64,000 bases of DNA from assembly GCF_031143425.1 (NCBI RefSeq), contig NC_090447.1:30656238-30720237 (forward strand). The letters are read 5' to 3'. The notes under the pieces were generated by a model. That model searched no databases, was not told where the DNA came from, and saw only the letters and a list, made by a program, of their open reading frames with translations. Shown piece after piece: positions 44,530 to 56,350 of the stretch (its first letter is position 1; the number at the start of each line of letters is the position of its first letter). Both the position numbers and the translations under genes were made by a program. The DNA is from Pleurodeles waltl (lineage: Eukaryota > Chordata > Amphibia > Caudata > Salamandridae).

Positions 44530-44700
44530 TTGGGAAGGATGGAAGATGAAAGGAAAGAGGTAGTCGAGAGTAAAGAAGGAGAGGACAAGTGGCGTAGTAA
44601 CGGTTTTTGGGAGTTTGAATGAGGGGGTAGCAAGAGGAAGAGGGAAAGAAAAAAAAGGAGAGGAGTAGAAATAAACAGTTGAAAGAAAGAATTAAACTGT
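44530..44700. repeat. purine-rich tract
   Basis: The plus strand is predominantly A and G over about 170 bp (GGAAGGATGGAAGATGAAAGG and AGAGGGAAAGAAAAAAAAGG among others), with scattered T. Confidence 0.6.
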
Positions 44701-44879
44701 TACTTGTGGATTTTAAGAGCTGGAAAGAAATAAGCGAGTGAGGAAGAAAACATTGAGAGTAAACAGAGTAAAGGAAAGAACGGAGTGAGATAGGTGAAAC
44801 AGATCCTCCCAAATAAAGATGGCAGCTAAGAACAGATTTAATTGGCCTCGCCACGTCCTCAAACGAGAGTCAGCGTATG

Positions 44880-46400
44880 GAACAGCAGGGAGCACTGCAG
44901 AACAGCAGGAGGTGCATTAGCAGAGTTGTATGTGAACCCCGATACAGCAATATTGGGGCACTTCAGATCAGGATTGGGGGTATAGACAGAGCTGTGTTCC
45001 GGCCCAGTGCTGGTATAACAGAAAGGCAGTGGGTGAGGAATGAGAAACGGAGCACTGCGTAATTCCTGGTATTGGAATAATGGGGCGCTGCAGGTTAGAG
45101 TTGAGGTGCACTGACAGAGCTGTATGTGTGCTGCAGTACTAGAATAGTATCGGGCACACAAGGTCAGAAGTGAGGTATATTAATGGCGCTATGTGTGGAA
45201 CCTAGTATTGGCGTGCCAGTGTTGCCAAGTGTTAGCCTGAAAGTACCTTGGTGAAGCTGCGGGTGGGCCCAGCATGGGAGTGGCATTGCCTATGAACCAC
45301 AGAAGCGAGGAGTCCTGAAGGGATTGTGTGTGAGCCTTACTAATGAGAAGAAATGTGCACTGACTATTGGAATTGATGGATTCTGGCGGAGCCTGTGGTG
45401 GTTCCAATCAACAGTGGTGTTGGATGTTAGACTTGAGGTGCACTGCCTGAAATGTGTTTTGCTCTTTTGGGCCAGTATTGGTTTGGCAGTGCGACTGAAT
45501 ATAAGAATTGAGCTGCTGTAATGGAACTGTATGTGCACAGGTCCCAGTATAGGAAAGGAAGTGACCTCGTCGGGGTAGAACTGAGGTGCACTGATGGAGC
45601 TGTGTCTGAGGTCCTACTACTGGAACAGCAGAGTGTACTGACTGTAAGAACTGAGGTGCTATGGCAGGGTGTGTGTGGGGGTCCTGGCGCGGGCACGGCT
45701 GAGGGCTTGGAGTGTGTGAACTGCGGTGCACTGATGGAGCTGCGTCGGAGGTCCCAGTACTGGAACAGCAGAGTGCACTGACTGTAAGAACTGAGGTGCT
45801 CTGGCAGACGGCGTGTGTGGGAGTTCTGGCACAGCTGAGGACTTGAAGAGTGTGAACTGCGGTGTACTGATGGAGCTGCGTCGGAGGTCCCAGTACTGGA
45901 ACAGCAGAGTGTACTGACTGTAAGAACTGAGGTGCTCTGATGGAGCTGCGTCGGAGGTCCCAGTACTGGGACAGCATAGTGTACTGACTGCAAGAACTGA
46001 GGTGCTCTCGCAGACAGCGTGTGTGGGATTTCTGGCACTTGCACGGCTGAGGACTTGGAGCGTGTGAACTGAGGTGCACTGATGGAACTGTGCCTGAGGT
46101 CCCTGTACTAGAGCAGCAGAGTGTACTGACTGCAAGAACTGAGGTGCTCTGGCAGACAGGGTGTGTGGGGTTTGTGTCACTGGCACGGCTGAGGTCTTGG
46201 AGTGTGTGAAATGAGGTGCAATGATGGAGCTGCACCTGAGGTCCCAGTACTGGAGCAGCAGAGTGTACTGACTGCAAGAACTGAGGTGCTCTGTCAGAGA
46301 GCGTGAGTGGGGTTCCTGGCACTAACATGGCTGAGGTCTTGGAGTGTGTGAAATGTGGTGCACTGATGGATTTGCAGGTGGAATCCCAAAATGGATCAGA
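44880..46400. repeat. decayed 141-bp tandem repeat with 70-bp sub-unit
   Basis: GTCCCAGTACTGGAACAGCA recurs at about 45,611, 45,752, 45,888, 45,958, 46,100 and 46,242 with AGAGTGTACTGACTG and AAGAACTGAGGTGCTCTG. Spacings are about 141, 136, 70, 142 and 142. Weaker copies reach back to 44,880. Minus-strand frames (up to 368 codons, 45,408-46,514) simply read through the repeat. Confidence 0.85.
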
Positions 46401-46840
46401 AGTGGGCACTGTCTCCAAGGATTGCGGAGCCCCGGTGGAGCACTTTGTAAAGAAAATCCAAGCCAAGAAAGGGCGGGACCTAGACAGCTGAGAGAGGTTG
46501 CAGAGAGCCCACAAAGATCAAAAGTGACCAAGATAACAGCCTGACTTATAGCCTTGTTTACAGCTAAGCTCAGAGCAAGAATTCTCTGCAAATGAAAAGG
46601 GAAGCTTCCCTGGACAGGAGCAAGAAACAAACTAAAACAAAAGTCCCCAACAGACCAGATAAACAGGACAAAGCGTAATCATACAGTAGTTGGTCCCTGC
46701 TTCCACACAGAAGAAGGAGGGCTAAAGAGGCAAGCAAGGATTTTTGAATGACTCTGAAACTAACAAATGAAATAGCAGGAAGCCCACAGAAGTACACTCA
46801 AAAGTATACAAGAGGTTGGATGCTTATGCCCGACCTAAAA
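46401..46840. other. no recognisable feature
   Basis: No supported gene or element boundary between the tandem repeat and a MITE fragment. Confidence 0.4.
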
Positions 46841-46845
46841 ACGGG

Positions 46846-47183
46846 GACAAGTAAAGATATTTCTCCTTGTTGGGCCTTCCCTTGGGAGGGATAAAGTTTA
46901 GCGCATCCCCAGGTTTACAGGCTCTTGTAAATTTGGGGATGCACCAAAATCCTTGGGTGTTCCGTGGGAACACATACCGTAACACCCATGAAACACATCT
47001 CTAGCGCAGGGGAAGGTTACTCAGTATCTTCCGCTGCTTTGCCTCACTCCGTATCTATGAGGCCGTTCAAAGCCACGCAAAGTTGCATTCTGTCACCTGA
47101 TAGATGTGGTTAAAGGGTTTGCGGTATCGTTGAGTCACTAAAAGTGACACAACCGCGGCAGAAGATTCTCATAAATATGCCCC
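46846..47183. mobile_element. Harbinger-like MITE, right-half fragment
   Basis: Starts inside the family at AGATATTTCTCCTTGTTGGG, runs through CCCAGGTTTACAGG and GAACACATACCG, and ends CATAAATATGCCCC. The left half is missing. Confidence 0.65.
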
Positions 47184-47361
47184 TATGAGTGGGAACAACT
47201 ATCGGCGTGCTGCTGAATTATAATTCTGACCTTGGCCAGGGGTCTCTGGGAGTGTTCAGTCATAGGTTGAAGTTGCCAAATTTGGCACTTAATTCACTTT
47301 TGCTCCATGAAATGTAGATTCCATCTAAAAAAAATTTTCAGCTCACAGCGAGCAGAGCTTG

Positions 47362-47870
47362 TTAAGAGCGCTGTTTCCAGGGGAGTGGCTTGGTGAACGC
47401 AGTTTCCAGGGGCGTGGCTTGGTGAACGCTGTTTGCAGGGGCGTGGTTTGGTGAACGCAGTTTGCAGGGGCGTGGCTTGGTGAACGCAGTTTGCAGGGGC
47501 GAGGCTTGGTGAACGCTGTTTCCAGGGGCGTGGCTTGGTGAACGCTGTTTCCAGGGGCATGGCTTGGTGAACTCTGTTTCCAGGGGGGTGGCTTGGTGAA
47601 CGCAGTTTCCAGGGGCGTGGCTTGGTGAACGCTGTTTCCAGGGCGTGGCTTGTTAAGAACGCTGTTTCCAGGGGTGTGGCTGGGTGAACATTGTTTCCAG
47701 GGGCATGGCTTGGTGAACTCTGTTTCCAGGGGCGTGGCTTGGTGAACGCAGTTTCCAGGGGCGTGGCTTGGTGAACGCTGTTTCCAGGGCGTGGCTTGTT
47801 AAGAACGCTGTTTCCAGGGGTGTGGCTTGGTGAACGCTGTTTCCAGGGGTGTGGCTTGGTCAGTAAGATT
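47362..47870. repeat. 29-bp GC-box-like minisatellite, about 17 copies
   Basis: The unit is GTTTCCAGGGGCGTGGCTTG plus GTGAACGCT. Copies are very similar, with CCAGG/GCAGG and GCGTGG/GTGTGG variants. Two matching longer blocks (TTAAGAACGCTGTTTCC at about 47,653 and 47,799) suggest an internal duplication of about 147 bp. Confidence 0.95.
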
Positions 47871-48180
47871 ATTGAGGGAAGGGGTGAGCTTCAGATTTGC
47901 CAACAATCAGGCTCCCACATAATGTTTAAATACATCATACAATGAGCAGGGCGCGTTCGAGGGGCTGAAGGGGCAGCGGAAAGTGAGAGGATTGGAACTA
48001 AGTGAGAGAAAGCACAATATTTTGTGAAATAACCAACATTTAGGAAGTCTTTCCAAAGAGAGTATGTTTGTTTTTATCAGTGTGCTTGAAGCTTCCTGGT
48101 GAAATCCGACAGAGGCTGCGCCATACTTGACTGAAAGCACCTGCACCCAACTATTTTTCACAAAATACATTTATTAGGGG

Positions 48181-48508
48181 CAATGCTTAAATTGTAAGTG
48201 GTGCCCAAAGTCCTCCTCTTAAACATGTGGCAGCTGCAATTAAATGTGCAAACACAGAATACTGAGGCAGCGTAATCCTGAAGCCATCTTGGGCCTCTTC
48301 AATCCATATAAATGCACTCCCTGCCCCTTCACCTCACTCTTGCAGCCTTCTACTTTCTCCCTTTGTGACGCTTTTTGTTTTTTCTCTTCCTCCGTCTTTC
48401 CCAGTCTTTTGCTCGCAGCAAATGCTTGAGGCAGAAGAATAAGCCCCGGCCCTCAAAATTAACTGCCGGTGCTCAGCACCGGAAGCAACAAGCACAAATT
48501 AAGCACTG
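48181..48508. mobile_element. hAT-like MITE
   Basis: Ends CAATGCTTAAATTGT and ACAAATTAAGCACTG are inverted repeats. The flanks ATTAGGGG (48,173-48,180) and ATTGGGGG (48,509-48,516) are an 8-bp duplication with one change. The body is homologous to 25,436-25,767. No coding region. Confidence 0.82.
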
Positions 48509-48516
48509 ATTGGGGG

Positions 48517-49179
48517 AGGAGGGGTAACACCCCAAACACCACCCCTGGCTGTTTCCATACGTGTGATGCAGCTCCTGACACTTCTCAGAAGTGCCCTGGC
48601 TCCCTTCACCGATGTGCTTAGATTCTAAACAGATCTGACTTCCGCTCGGAGGTAGTTAATATTCCACACGCTCTTGCATTGAGGGACGCGCCTCTGTGTT
48701 TTGTCTACAGTAGAAAACCAGAGCTCCGCATGTTTTTAAGTATTTCAAACCGGCTGGAAAAAAAGATTCATTCTGTGTCATGAAAATGGTTTGTTTGCTG
48801 GTGATGACAACTCATGTTTCACAGTCCAAGTAGCAGTTATTGCAAAGGTTCAGTCGGACTTTAGAATAACCACAGACAATTGTCATCTCTTTTACGGTCT
48901 AATCGCCTTTCACAGCCCGTCCCGTGAGGCCCTTGTGCTGTACACGCGAGATGCGTGACCCTGTCCCGCAGGCCTGTTTCTTGTTGCGAAGTTGTGCTCT
49001 GAGAAGCCACACTGTGTGAACACAGAGGAAAGCAGGCGCTCAAGCCCGGGAGCCAAGTTATAATAGATGGCTCATGTGCCGAAGAAAGGAGGCGGCTTTT
49101 ATTACACAAGTAGTGCACGCAAGGCATTGTGGGCCGGGCCTGCTGAGGACTTGGTTGTACTTCTACTTCTACTTGACAC
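48517..49179. other. no recognisable feature
   Basis: Unique-looking sequence; no domain found in either strand. Confidence 0.4.
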
Positions 49180-49450
49180 AATCCCAGATTCACTAAAGCC
49201 ATTAGACCTGGGAATGCCCAAAATGGTGCGACTAAAACTGAGCGGCATAAGAAGGCCTTGTTATTTCCTCTTTTCATGCAATTGTTTTTGTGGAGGAAAG
49301 AAGCTGTCCCTTCCTGCACAGAACCAATCCAGCCTGTAACGCAGGCCCCCTTGCACCATGGTCTCTGCGCTGGAGCTGGGCAGCCTGAAGTACCCCAGCG
49401 CCAGGAGGGAGCACAGGTGCATCTACTTGACCCACAGTCTCATCATGTGC
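49180..49450. mobile_element. inverted Harbinger-like MITE fragment
   Basis: Family blocks appear in reverse orientation: TTGTTTTTGTGGAGGAAAG, then ACGCAGGCCCCCTTGCACCATGG, then CCAGCGCCAGGAGGGAGCAC, which is the complement of the block near 49,910. Confidence 0.55.
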
Positions 49451-49802
49451 GCCCTCGCCGGTGGCATGTGGAGCTGGCTTCTAAAGCAAGAGAAAATCAT
49501 CTGCAGCACACTATGCTGTAAAAGGCAAAGTTTAAAGAAGCTTCTGTGATAATATTTTGTAGCTATTTCACATTTAAACGTTTGTAAATTATGTACAAGA
49601 AAGAGAATTATCAATATTTTAAGAATAATCCCAGAACATTTGCAAGATATTAGAATGGTTTGTACAAACATGGCTTTGTCCTGCATGGAAAGACTTAATC
49701 ATCATGTTGTAATCTTTTCATGTTTTAAACCGCTCCTTTCTGTCTCCCAGAGCAGCACAGCTTGTGAAACATAATGAACGATGTTTCCTTGGAGAGGACA
49801 CA
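49451..49802. other. no recognisable feature
   Basis: AT-rich stretch between two MITE pieces; nothing supported. Confidence 0.4.
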
Positions 49803-49961
49803 GGGCCAGACTTACTAACGGTTCAGGCACCGCAGCAAGGGAACTTGCAGCACTGCGTGAACTGAGAGGGCAGAGATGCGCTGTATCTACTAAGATATGG
49901 TGCACTTTTGCTCCCTCCTAGCGCTGGTGCACTTTAAGCAGCCCATCGCCAACGCAGAGTG
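49803..49961. mobile_element. Harbinger-like MITE, left part, running into satellite
   Basis: Begins GGGCCAGACTTACTAACGG and follows the family through TGCACTTTTGCTCCCTCCTA and CAGCCCATCGCCAACGCAG, where the satellite starts without a gap. Confidence 0.65.
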
Positions 49962-52900
49962 GCATAGAGTGGAGTGGTGTAGAGTGGCATAGAGTAGTAG
50001 AGTGTCATAGAGTGGAGTGGTGTAGAGTGGCATAGAGTAGTAGAGTGTCATAGAGTGGAGTGTTGTAGAGTAGCATAGAGTAGTAGAGTGTCATAGAGTG
50101 GAGTGGTGTAGAGTGGCATAGAGTAGTAGAGTGTCATAGAGTGGACTGGTGTAGAGTGGCATAGAGTAGTAGAGTGTCATAGAGTGGAGTGTTGTAGAGT
50201 GGCATAGAGTAGTAGAGTGTCATAGAGTGGAGTGGTGTAGAGTGGCATAGAGTAGTAGAGTGTCATAGAGTGGAGTGTTGTAGAGTAGCATAGAGTAGTA
50301 GAGTGTCATAGAGTGGAGTGGTGTAGAGTGGCATAGAGTAGTAGAGTGTCATAGAGTGGAGTGGTGTAGAGTGGCATAGAGTAGTAGAGTGTCATAGAGT
50401 GGACTGGTGTAGAGTGGCATAGAGTAGTAGAGTGTCATAGAGTGGAGTGTTGTAGAGTAGCATAGAGTAGTAGAGTGTCATAGAGTGGAGTGGTGTAGAG
50501 TGGCATAGAGTAGTAGAGTGTCATAGAGTGGACTGGTGTAGAGTGGCATAGAGTAGTAGAGTGTCATAGAGTGGAGTGTTGTAGAGTAGCATAGAGTAGT
50601 AGAGTGTCATAGAGTGGAGAGTTGTAGAGTAGCATAGAGTAGTAGAGTGTCATAGAGTGGAGTGGTGTAGAGTAGCATAGAGTAGTAGAGTGTCATAGAG
50701 TGGAGTGTTGTAGAGTAGCATAGAGTAGTAGAGTGTCATAGAGTGGAGTGGTGTAGAGTGGCATAGAGTAGTAGAGTGTCATAGAGTGGCATAGAGTAGA
50801 GTAGAATGTCGTAGAGGGGAACAGGGTACAGCATCGTGGAGTGGAGTGTCATAGAGTGGAGTGGTGTAGAGTGGCATAGAGTAGTAGAGTGTCATAGAGT
50901 GGCATAGAGTAGAGTAGAATGTCGTAGAGGGGAACAGGGTACAGCGTCGTGGAGTGGAATGCCATAGAGTGGAGTGGTGTAGAGTGGCATAGAGTAGTAG
51001 AGTGGCATAGAGTGGAGCAGAATGTCATAGAGAGGAACAGGGTACAGCGTCGTGGAGTGGAGTGGTGTAGAGTGGCATAGAGTAGTAGAGTGTCATAGAG
51101 TGGAGTAGAATGTCGTAGAGAGGAACAGGGTGCAGCGTCGTGGAGTGTCATAGAGTGGAGTGGTGTAGAGTGGCATAGAGTAGTAGAGTGGCATAGAGTG
51201 GCATAGAGTGGAGTAGAATGTCGGAGAGAGGAACAGGGTGCAGCGCCGTGGACTGGAGTGTCATAGAGTGGAGTGGTGTAGAGTGGCATAGAGTAGTAGA
51301 GTGGCATAGAGTGGCATAGAGTGGAGTAGAATGTCGTAGAGAGGAACAGGGTGCAGCATCGTGGAGAGGAGTGTCATAGAGTGGAGTGGTGTAGAGTGGC
51401 ATAGAGTAGTAGAGTGTCATAGAGTAGAGTGTTGTAGAGTAGCATAGAGTAGTAGAGTGTCATAGAGTGGAGAGTTGTAGAGTAGCATAGAGTAGTAGAG
51501 TGTCATAGAGTGGAGTGGTGTAGAGTAGCATAGAGTAGTAGAGTGTCATAGAGTGGAGTGTTGTAGAGTAGCATAGAGTAGTAGAGTGTCATAGAGTGGA
51601 GTGGTGTAGAGTGGCATAGAGTAGTAGAGTGTCATAGAGTGGCATAGAGTAGAGTAGAATGTCGTAGAGGGGAACAGGGTACAGCGTCGTGGAGTGGAAT
51701 GCCATAGAGTGGAGTGGTGTAGAGTGGCATAGAGTAGTAGAGTGGCATAGAGTGGAGCAGAATGTCATAGAGAGGAACAGGGTACAGCGTCGTGGAGTGG
51801 AGTGGTGTAGAGTGGCATAGAGTAGTAGAGTGTCATAGAGTGGAGTAGAATGTCGTAGAGAGGAACAGGGTGCAGCGTCGTGGAGTGGAGTGTCATAGAG
51901 TGGAGTGGTGTAGAGTGGCATAGAGTAGTAGAGTGGCATAGAGTGGAGTAGAATGTCGGAGAGAGGAACAGGGTGCAGCGCTGTGGACTGGAGTGTCATA
52001 GAGTGGAGTGGTGTAGAGTGGCATAGAGTAGTAGAGTGGCATAGAGTGGCATAGAGTGGCATAGAGTGGAGTAGAATGTCGTAGAGAGGAACAGGGTGCA
52101 GCATCGTGGAGAGGAGTGTCATAGAGTGGAGTGGTGTAGAGTGGCATAGAGTAGTAGAGTGTCATAGAGTAGAGTGTTGTAGAGTAGCATAGAGTAGTAG
52201 AGTGTCATAGAGTGGAGAGTTGTAGAGTAGCATAGAGTAGTAGAGTGTCATAGAGTGGAGTGGTGTAGAGTAGCATAGAGTAGTAGAGTGTCATAGAGTG
52301 GAGTGTTGTAGAGTAGCATAGAGTAGTAGAGTGTCATAGAGTGGAGTGGTGTAGAGTGGCATAGAGTAGTAGAGTGGCATAGAGTGGCATAGAGTAGAGT
52401 AGAATGTCGTAGAGGGGAACAGGGTACAGCATCGTGGAGTGGAGTGTCATAGAGTGGAGTGGTGTAGAGTGGCATAGAGTAGTAGAGTGTCATAGAGTGG
52501 CATAGAGTAGAGTAGAATGTCGTAGAGGGGAACAGGGTACAGCGTCGTGGAGTGGAATGCCATAGAGTGGAGTGGTGTAGAGTGGCATAGAGTAGTAGAG
52601 TGGCATAGAGTGGAGCAGAATGTCATAGAGAGGAACAGGGTACAGTGTCGTGGAGTGCAGTGGTGTAGAGTGGCATAGAGTAGTAGAGTGTCATAGAGTG
52701 GAGTAGAATGTCGTAGAGAGGAACACAGTGCAGCGTCGTGGAGTGGAGTGTCATAGAGTGGAGTGGTGTAGAGTGGCATAGAGTAGTAGAGTGGCATAGA
52801 GTGGCATAGAGTGGAGTAGAATGTCGGAGAGAGGAACAGGGTGCAGGGCCGTGGACTGGAGTGTCATAGAGTGGAGTGGTGTAGAGTGGCATAGAGTTGT

Positions 52901-55900
52901 AGAGTGGCATAGAGTGGCATAGAGTGGAGTAGAATGTCGTAGAGAGGAACAGGGTGCAGCATCGTGGAGTGGAGTGTCATAGAGTGGAGTGGTGTAGAGT
53001 GGCATAGAGCAGTAGAGTGGCATAGAGTGGAGTAGAATGTCGTAGAGAGGAACAGGGTACCACGTTGTGGAGTGTCATAGAGTGGAGTGGTGTAGAGTGG
53101 CATAGAGTAGTAGAGTGCGATAGAGTGGAGTAAAATGTCATAGAGAGGAACAGGGTACAGCGTTATGGAGTGTCATAGAGTGGAGTGGTGTAGAGTGCCA
53201 TAAAGTAGTAGAGTGGCATAGAGTGGTATAGAGTGGAGTAGAATGTCATAGAGAGGAACAGGGTACAGCGTCGTGGAGTGGAGTGTCACAGAGTGGAGTG
53301 GTGTAGAGTGGCATAGAGTAGTAGAGTGTCATAGAGTGGGGTGGTGTAGAGTGGCATAGAGTAGTAGAGTGTCATAGAGTGGAGTGCTGTAGAGTGGCAT
53401 AGAGTAGTAAAGTGTCATAGAGTGGCATAGAGTGGAGTAGAATGTCATAGAGAGGAAAAGGGTACAGCATTGTGGAGTGGAGTGTCGTGGAGTGGTGTAG
53501 AGTGGCATAGAGTAGTAGAGTGGCATAGAGTGGAGTAGAATGTCGTAGAGAGGAACAGGGACAGGGTCGTGGAGTGTCATAGAGTGGAGTGGTGTAGAGT
53601 GGCATAGAGTAGTAGAGTGGCATAGAGTGGAGTAAAATGTCATAGAGAGGAACAGGGTACAGCGTTGTGGAGTGTCATAGAGTGGAGTGGTGTAGAGTGG
53701 CATAAAGTAGTAGAGTGGCATAGAGTGGTATAGAGTGGAGTAGAATGTCATAGAGAGGAACAGGTTTCAGCGTCGTGGAGTGGAGTGTCACAGAGTGGAG
53801 TGGTGTAGTGTGGCATAGAGTAGTAGAGTGTCATAGAGTGGAGTGGTGTAGAGTGTCATAGAGTAGTAGAGTTTCATAGAGTGGAGTGCTGTAGAGTGGC
53901 ATAGAGTAGTAAAGTGGCATAGAGTGGCATAGAGTGGAGTAGAATGTCATAGAGAGGAAAAGGGTACAGCATCGTAGAGTGGAGTGTCGTGATGTGGTGT
54001 AGAGTGGCATAGAGTAGTAGAGTGGCATAGAGTGGAGTAGAATGTCGTAGAGAGGAACAGGGTACAGCGTTGTGGAGTGGTGTGTCATAGAGTGGAGTGG
54101 TGTAGAGTGGCATAGAGTAATAGAGTGGCATAGAGTTGAGTAGAATGTCATGGAGAGGAACAGGGTACAGCGTCGTGGAGTGTCATAGAGTGGAGTGGTG
54201 TAGAGTGGCATAGACTAGTAGAGTGCCATAGAGTGGAGTAGAATGTCGTAGAGAGGAGCAGGGTACAGCGTCGTGGAGTGGAGTGTCATAGAGTGGAGTG
54301 GTGTAGAGTGTTGTAGAGTGGCATAGAGTATTAGAGTGTCGTAGAATGAAACGGGTATACCATCGTGGAGTGCTGTGTCATAGAGTGGAAAAGAGAGTCG
54401 TAGAGTGGAGGGTTGTAGAGTAGAGGTTGTAGAGTGGAGGGTCGTAGAGTGAAGGGGCATAGAATGGAGGATTGTAGAGTAGAGGGCATAGAATGGACTA
54501 AAGTGTCGTAGAGTGGAGTGTTGTAGAATGGCATGGCGTAGAGCGGAGTGGCGAGGAATGGTGTAGAGTGGAGTAAAGTGTCATGGAGTGGCATAGAGTG
54601 GAGTAGAATGTCATAGAGAGGAAAAGGGTACAGCATCGTGGAGTGGAGTATCGTGGAGTGGTGTAGAGTGGCATAGAGTAGTAGAGTGGCATAGAGTGGA
54701 GTAGAATGTTGTAGAGAGGAGCAGGGTACAGCGTCGTGGAGTGGGGTGTCATAGAGTGGAGTGGTGTAGAGTGGCATAGAGTAGTAGAGTGGCATAGAGT
54801 GGAGTAAAATGTCATAGAGAGGAACAGGGTACAGCGTTGTGGAGTGTCATAGAGTGGAGTAGTGTAGAGTGGCATAAAGTAGTAGAGTGGCATAGAGTGG
54901 TATAGAGTGGAGTAGAATATCATAGAGAGGAACAGGGTACAGCGTCGTGGAGTGGAGTGTCACAGAGTGGAGTGGTGTAGAGTGGCATAGAGTAGTAGAG
55001 TGTTATAGAGTGGAGTGGTGTAGAGTGGCATAGAGTAGTAGAGTTTCATAGAGTGGAGTGCTGTAGAGTGGCATAGAGTAGTAAAGTGGCATAGAGTGGC
55101 ATAGAGTGGAGTAGAATGTCATAGAGAGGAAAAGGGTACAGCATCGTGGAGTGGAGTGTCGTGATGTGGTGTAGAGTGGCATAGAGTAGTAGAGTGGCAT
55201 AGAGTGGAGTAGAATGTCGTAGAGAGGAACAGGGTACAGCGTTGTGGAGTGGTGTGTCATAGAGTGGAGTGGTGTAGAGTGGCATAGAGTAATAGAGTGG
55301 CATAGAGTTGAGTAGAATGTCATGGAGAGGAACAGGGTACAGCGTCGTGGAGTGTCATAGAGTGGAGTGGTGTAGAGTGGCATAGACTAGTAGAGTGCCA
55401 TAGAGTGGAGTAGAATGTCGTAGAGAGGAGCAGGGTACAGCGTCGTGGAGTGGAGTGTCATAGAGTGGAGTGGTGTAGAGTGGAGTAGAGTGTTGTAGAG
55501 TGGCATAGAGTATTAGAGTGTCATAGAATGAAACGGGTATACCATCGTGGAGTGCTGTGTCATAGAGTGGAAAAGAGAGTCGTAGAGTGGAGGGTTGTAG
55601 AGTAGAGGTTGTAGAGTGGAGGGTCGTAGAGTGAAGGGGCATAGAATGGAGGATTGTAGAGTAGAGGGAATAGAATGGACTAAAGTGTCGTAGAGTGGAG
55701 TGTTGTAGAATGGCATGGCGTAGAGCGGAGTGGCGAGGAATGGTGTAGAGTGGAGTAAAGTGTCATAGAGTGGAGTGCTGTAAAGTGGTGTAGAGTGCAA
55801 TAGATTGGAGTTTTGTGGAGTGGTGTACAGTGGAGTACAGTCAAAGAGGAGTGAGGCAGAGTTGAGTATCATAGAGTGGAGTAGAGTGTCTTTGAGTGGA

Positions 55901-56350
55901 GTGGCATAGAGTGGGGTGGAATAAAGTAGTTGGCATAGCATAGCACAGAGTGGAGTAAAGTGTCCTAGAGTGGAGTGACACAGCATGGAGTGGAGTAGAG
56001 TGGAATAAAGTCATGTGGAGTGACAGTGTTGAGTGAAGTGTTGTAGAGTGGGCTGTCGTACAGTGGGCTGGCATAGAGTGAAATAGTGTAGAGTGAAGTG
56101 ATGTTCAGTGAAGTGGTGAGGAGTGTCATGGAGTGGAATGGTATAGACTGGCATAGAGTGGACTGGTATAGAGTGACAATGTGCAGTGGTGTAGAGTGGC
56201 ACAGAGTTGAGTGTTGTAAATTGGAGTGCCATAGAGTGGAGTGTGATAGTGTGGAATCTCGTAGAGTGGAGAATTGTAGAGTGTTATGGAGTGTCATAGA
56301 GTGGAATAGAGTGTCATATACTCGAGGGGCATAAGGTGGAGTATGCATTG
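49962..56350. repeat. 6.4-kb pentamer-based satellite with higher-order structure
   Basis: The plus strand is built from AGAGT-type pentamers and decamers (TAGAGTGGCA, TAGAGTAG, GGAGTGG). From 49,962 to about 50,790 it forms a regular 43-bp unit (for example at 50,001, 50,044, 50,087). From about 50,790 the pentamers form longer units containing GTCGTAGAGAGGAACAGGGT and ACAGCGTCGTGGAGTGG. Larger duplications of about 853, 745 and 1,172 bp are superimposed. From about 55,790 to 56,350 it degenerates. Minus-strand frames rich in His, Ser, Thr, Leu and Tyr are products of the repeat. Confidence 0.95.

Noticed and set aside
44504..44854. 116-codon minus frame rich in Phe, Leu, Ser that could pass as a membrane protein
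   Set aside because: It is the complement of the purine-rich tract; composition explains the hydrophobic look.
45408..46514. 368-codon minus-strand frame with repeated SVHSAVPVLGP
   Set aside because: It translates a 141-bp tandem repeat (141 is a multiple of three); overlapping frames show similar repeats.
49358..49549. 63-codon frame that might be an exon
   Set aside because: It overlaps an inverted MITE fragment and shows no recognisable domain or splice context.
49962..56350. Many minus-strand frames rich in His, Ser, Thr, Leu, Tyr
   Set aside because: Direct translation of the pentamer satellite; frames start and stop with repeat variants.
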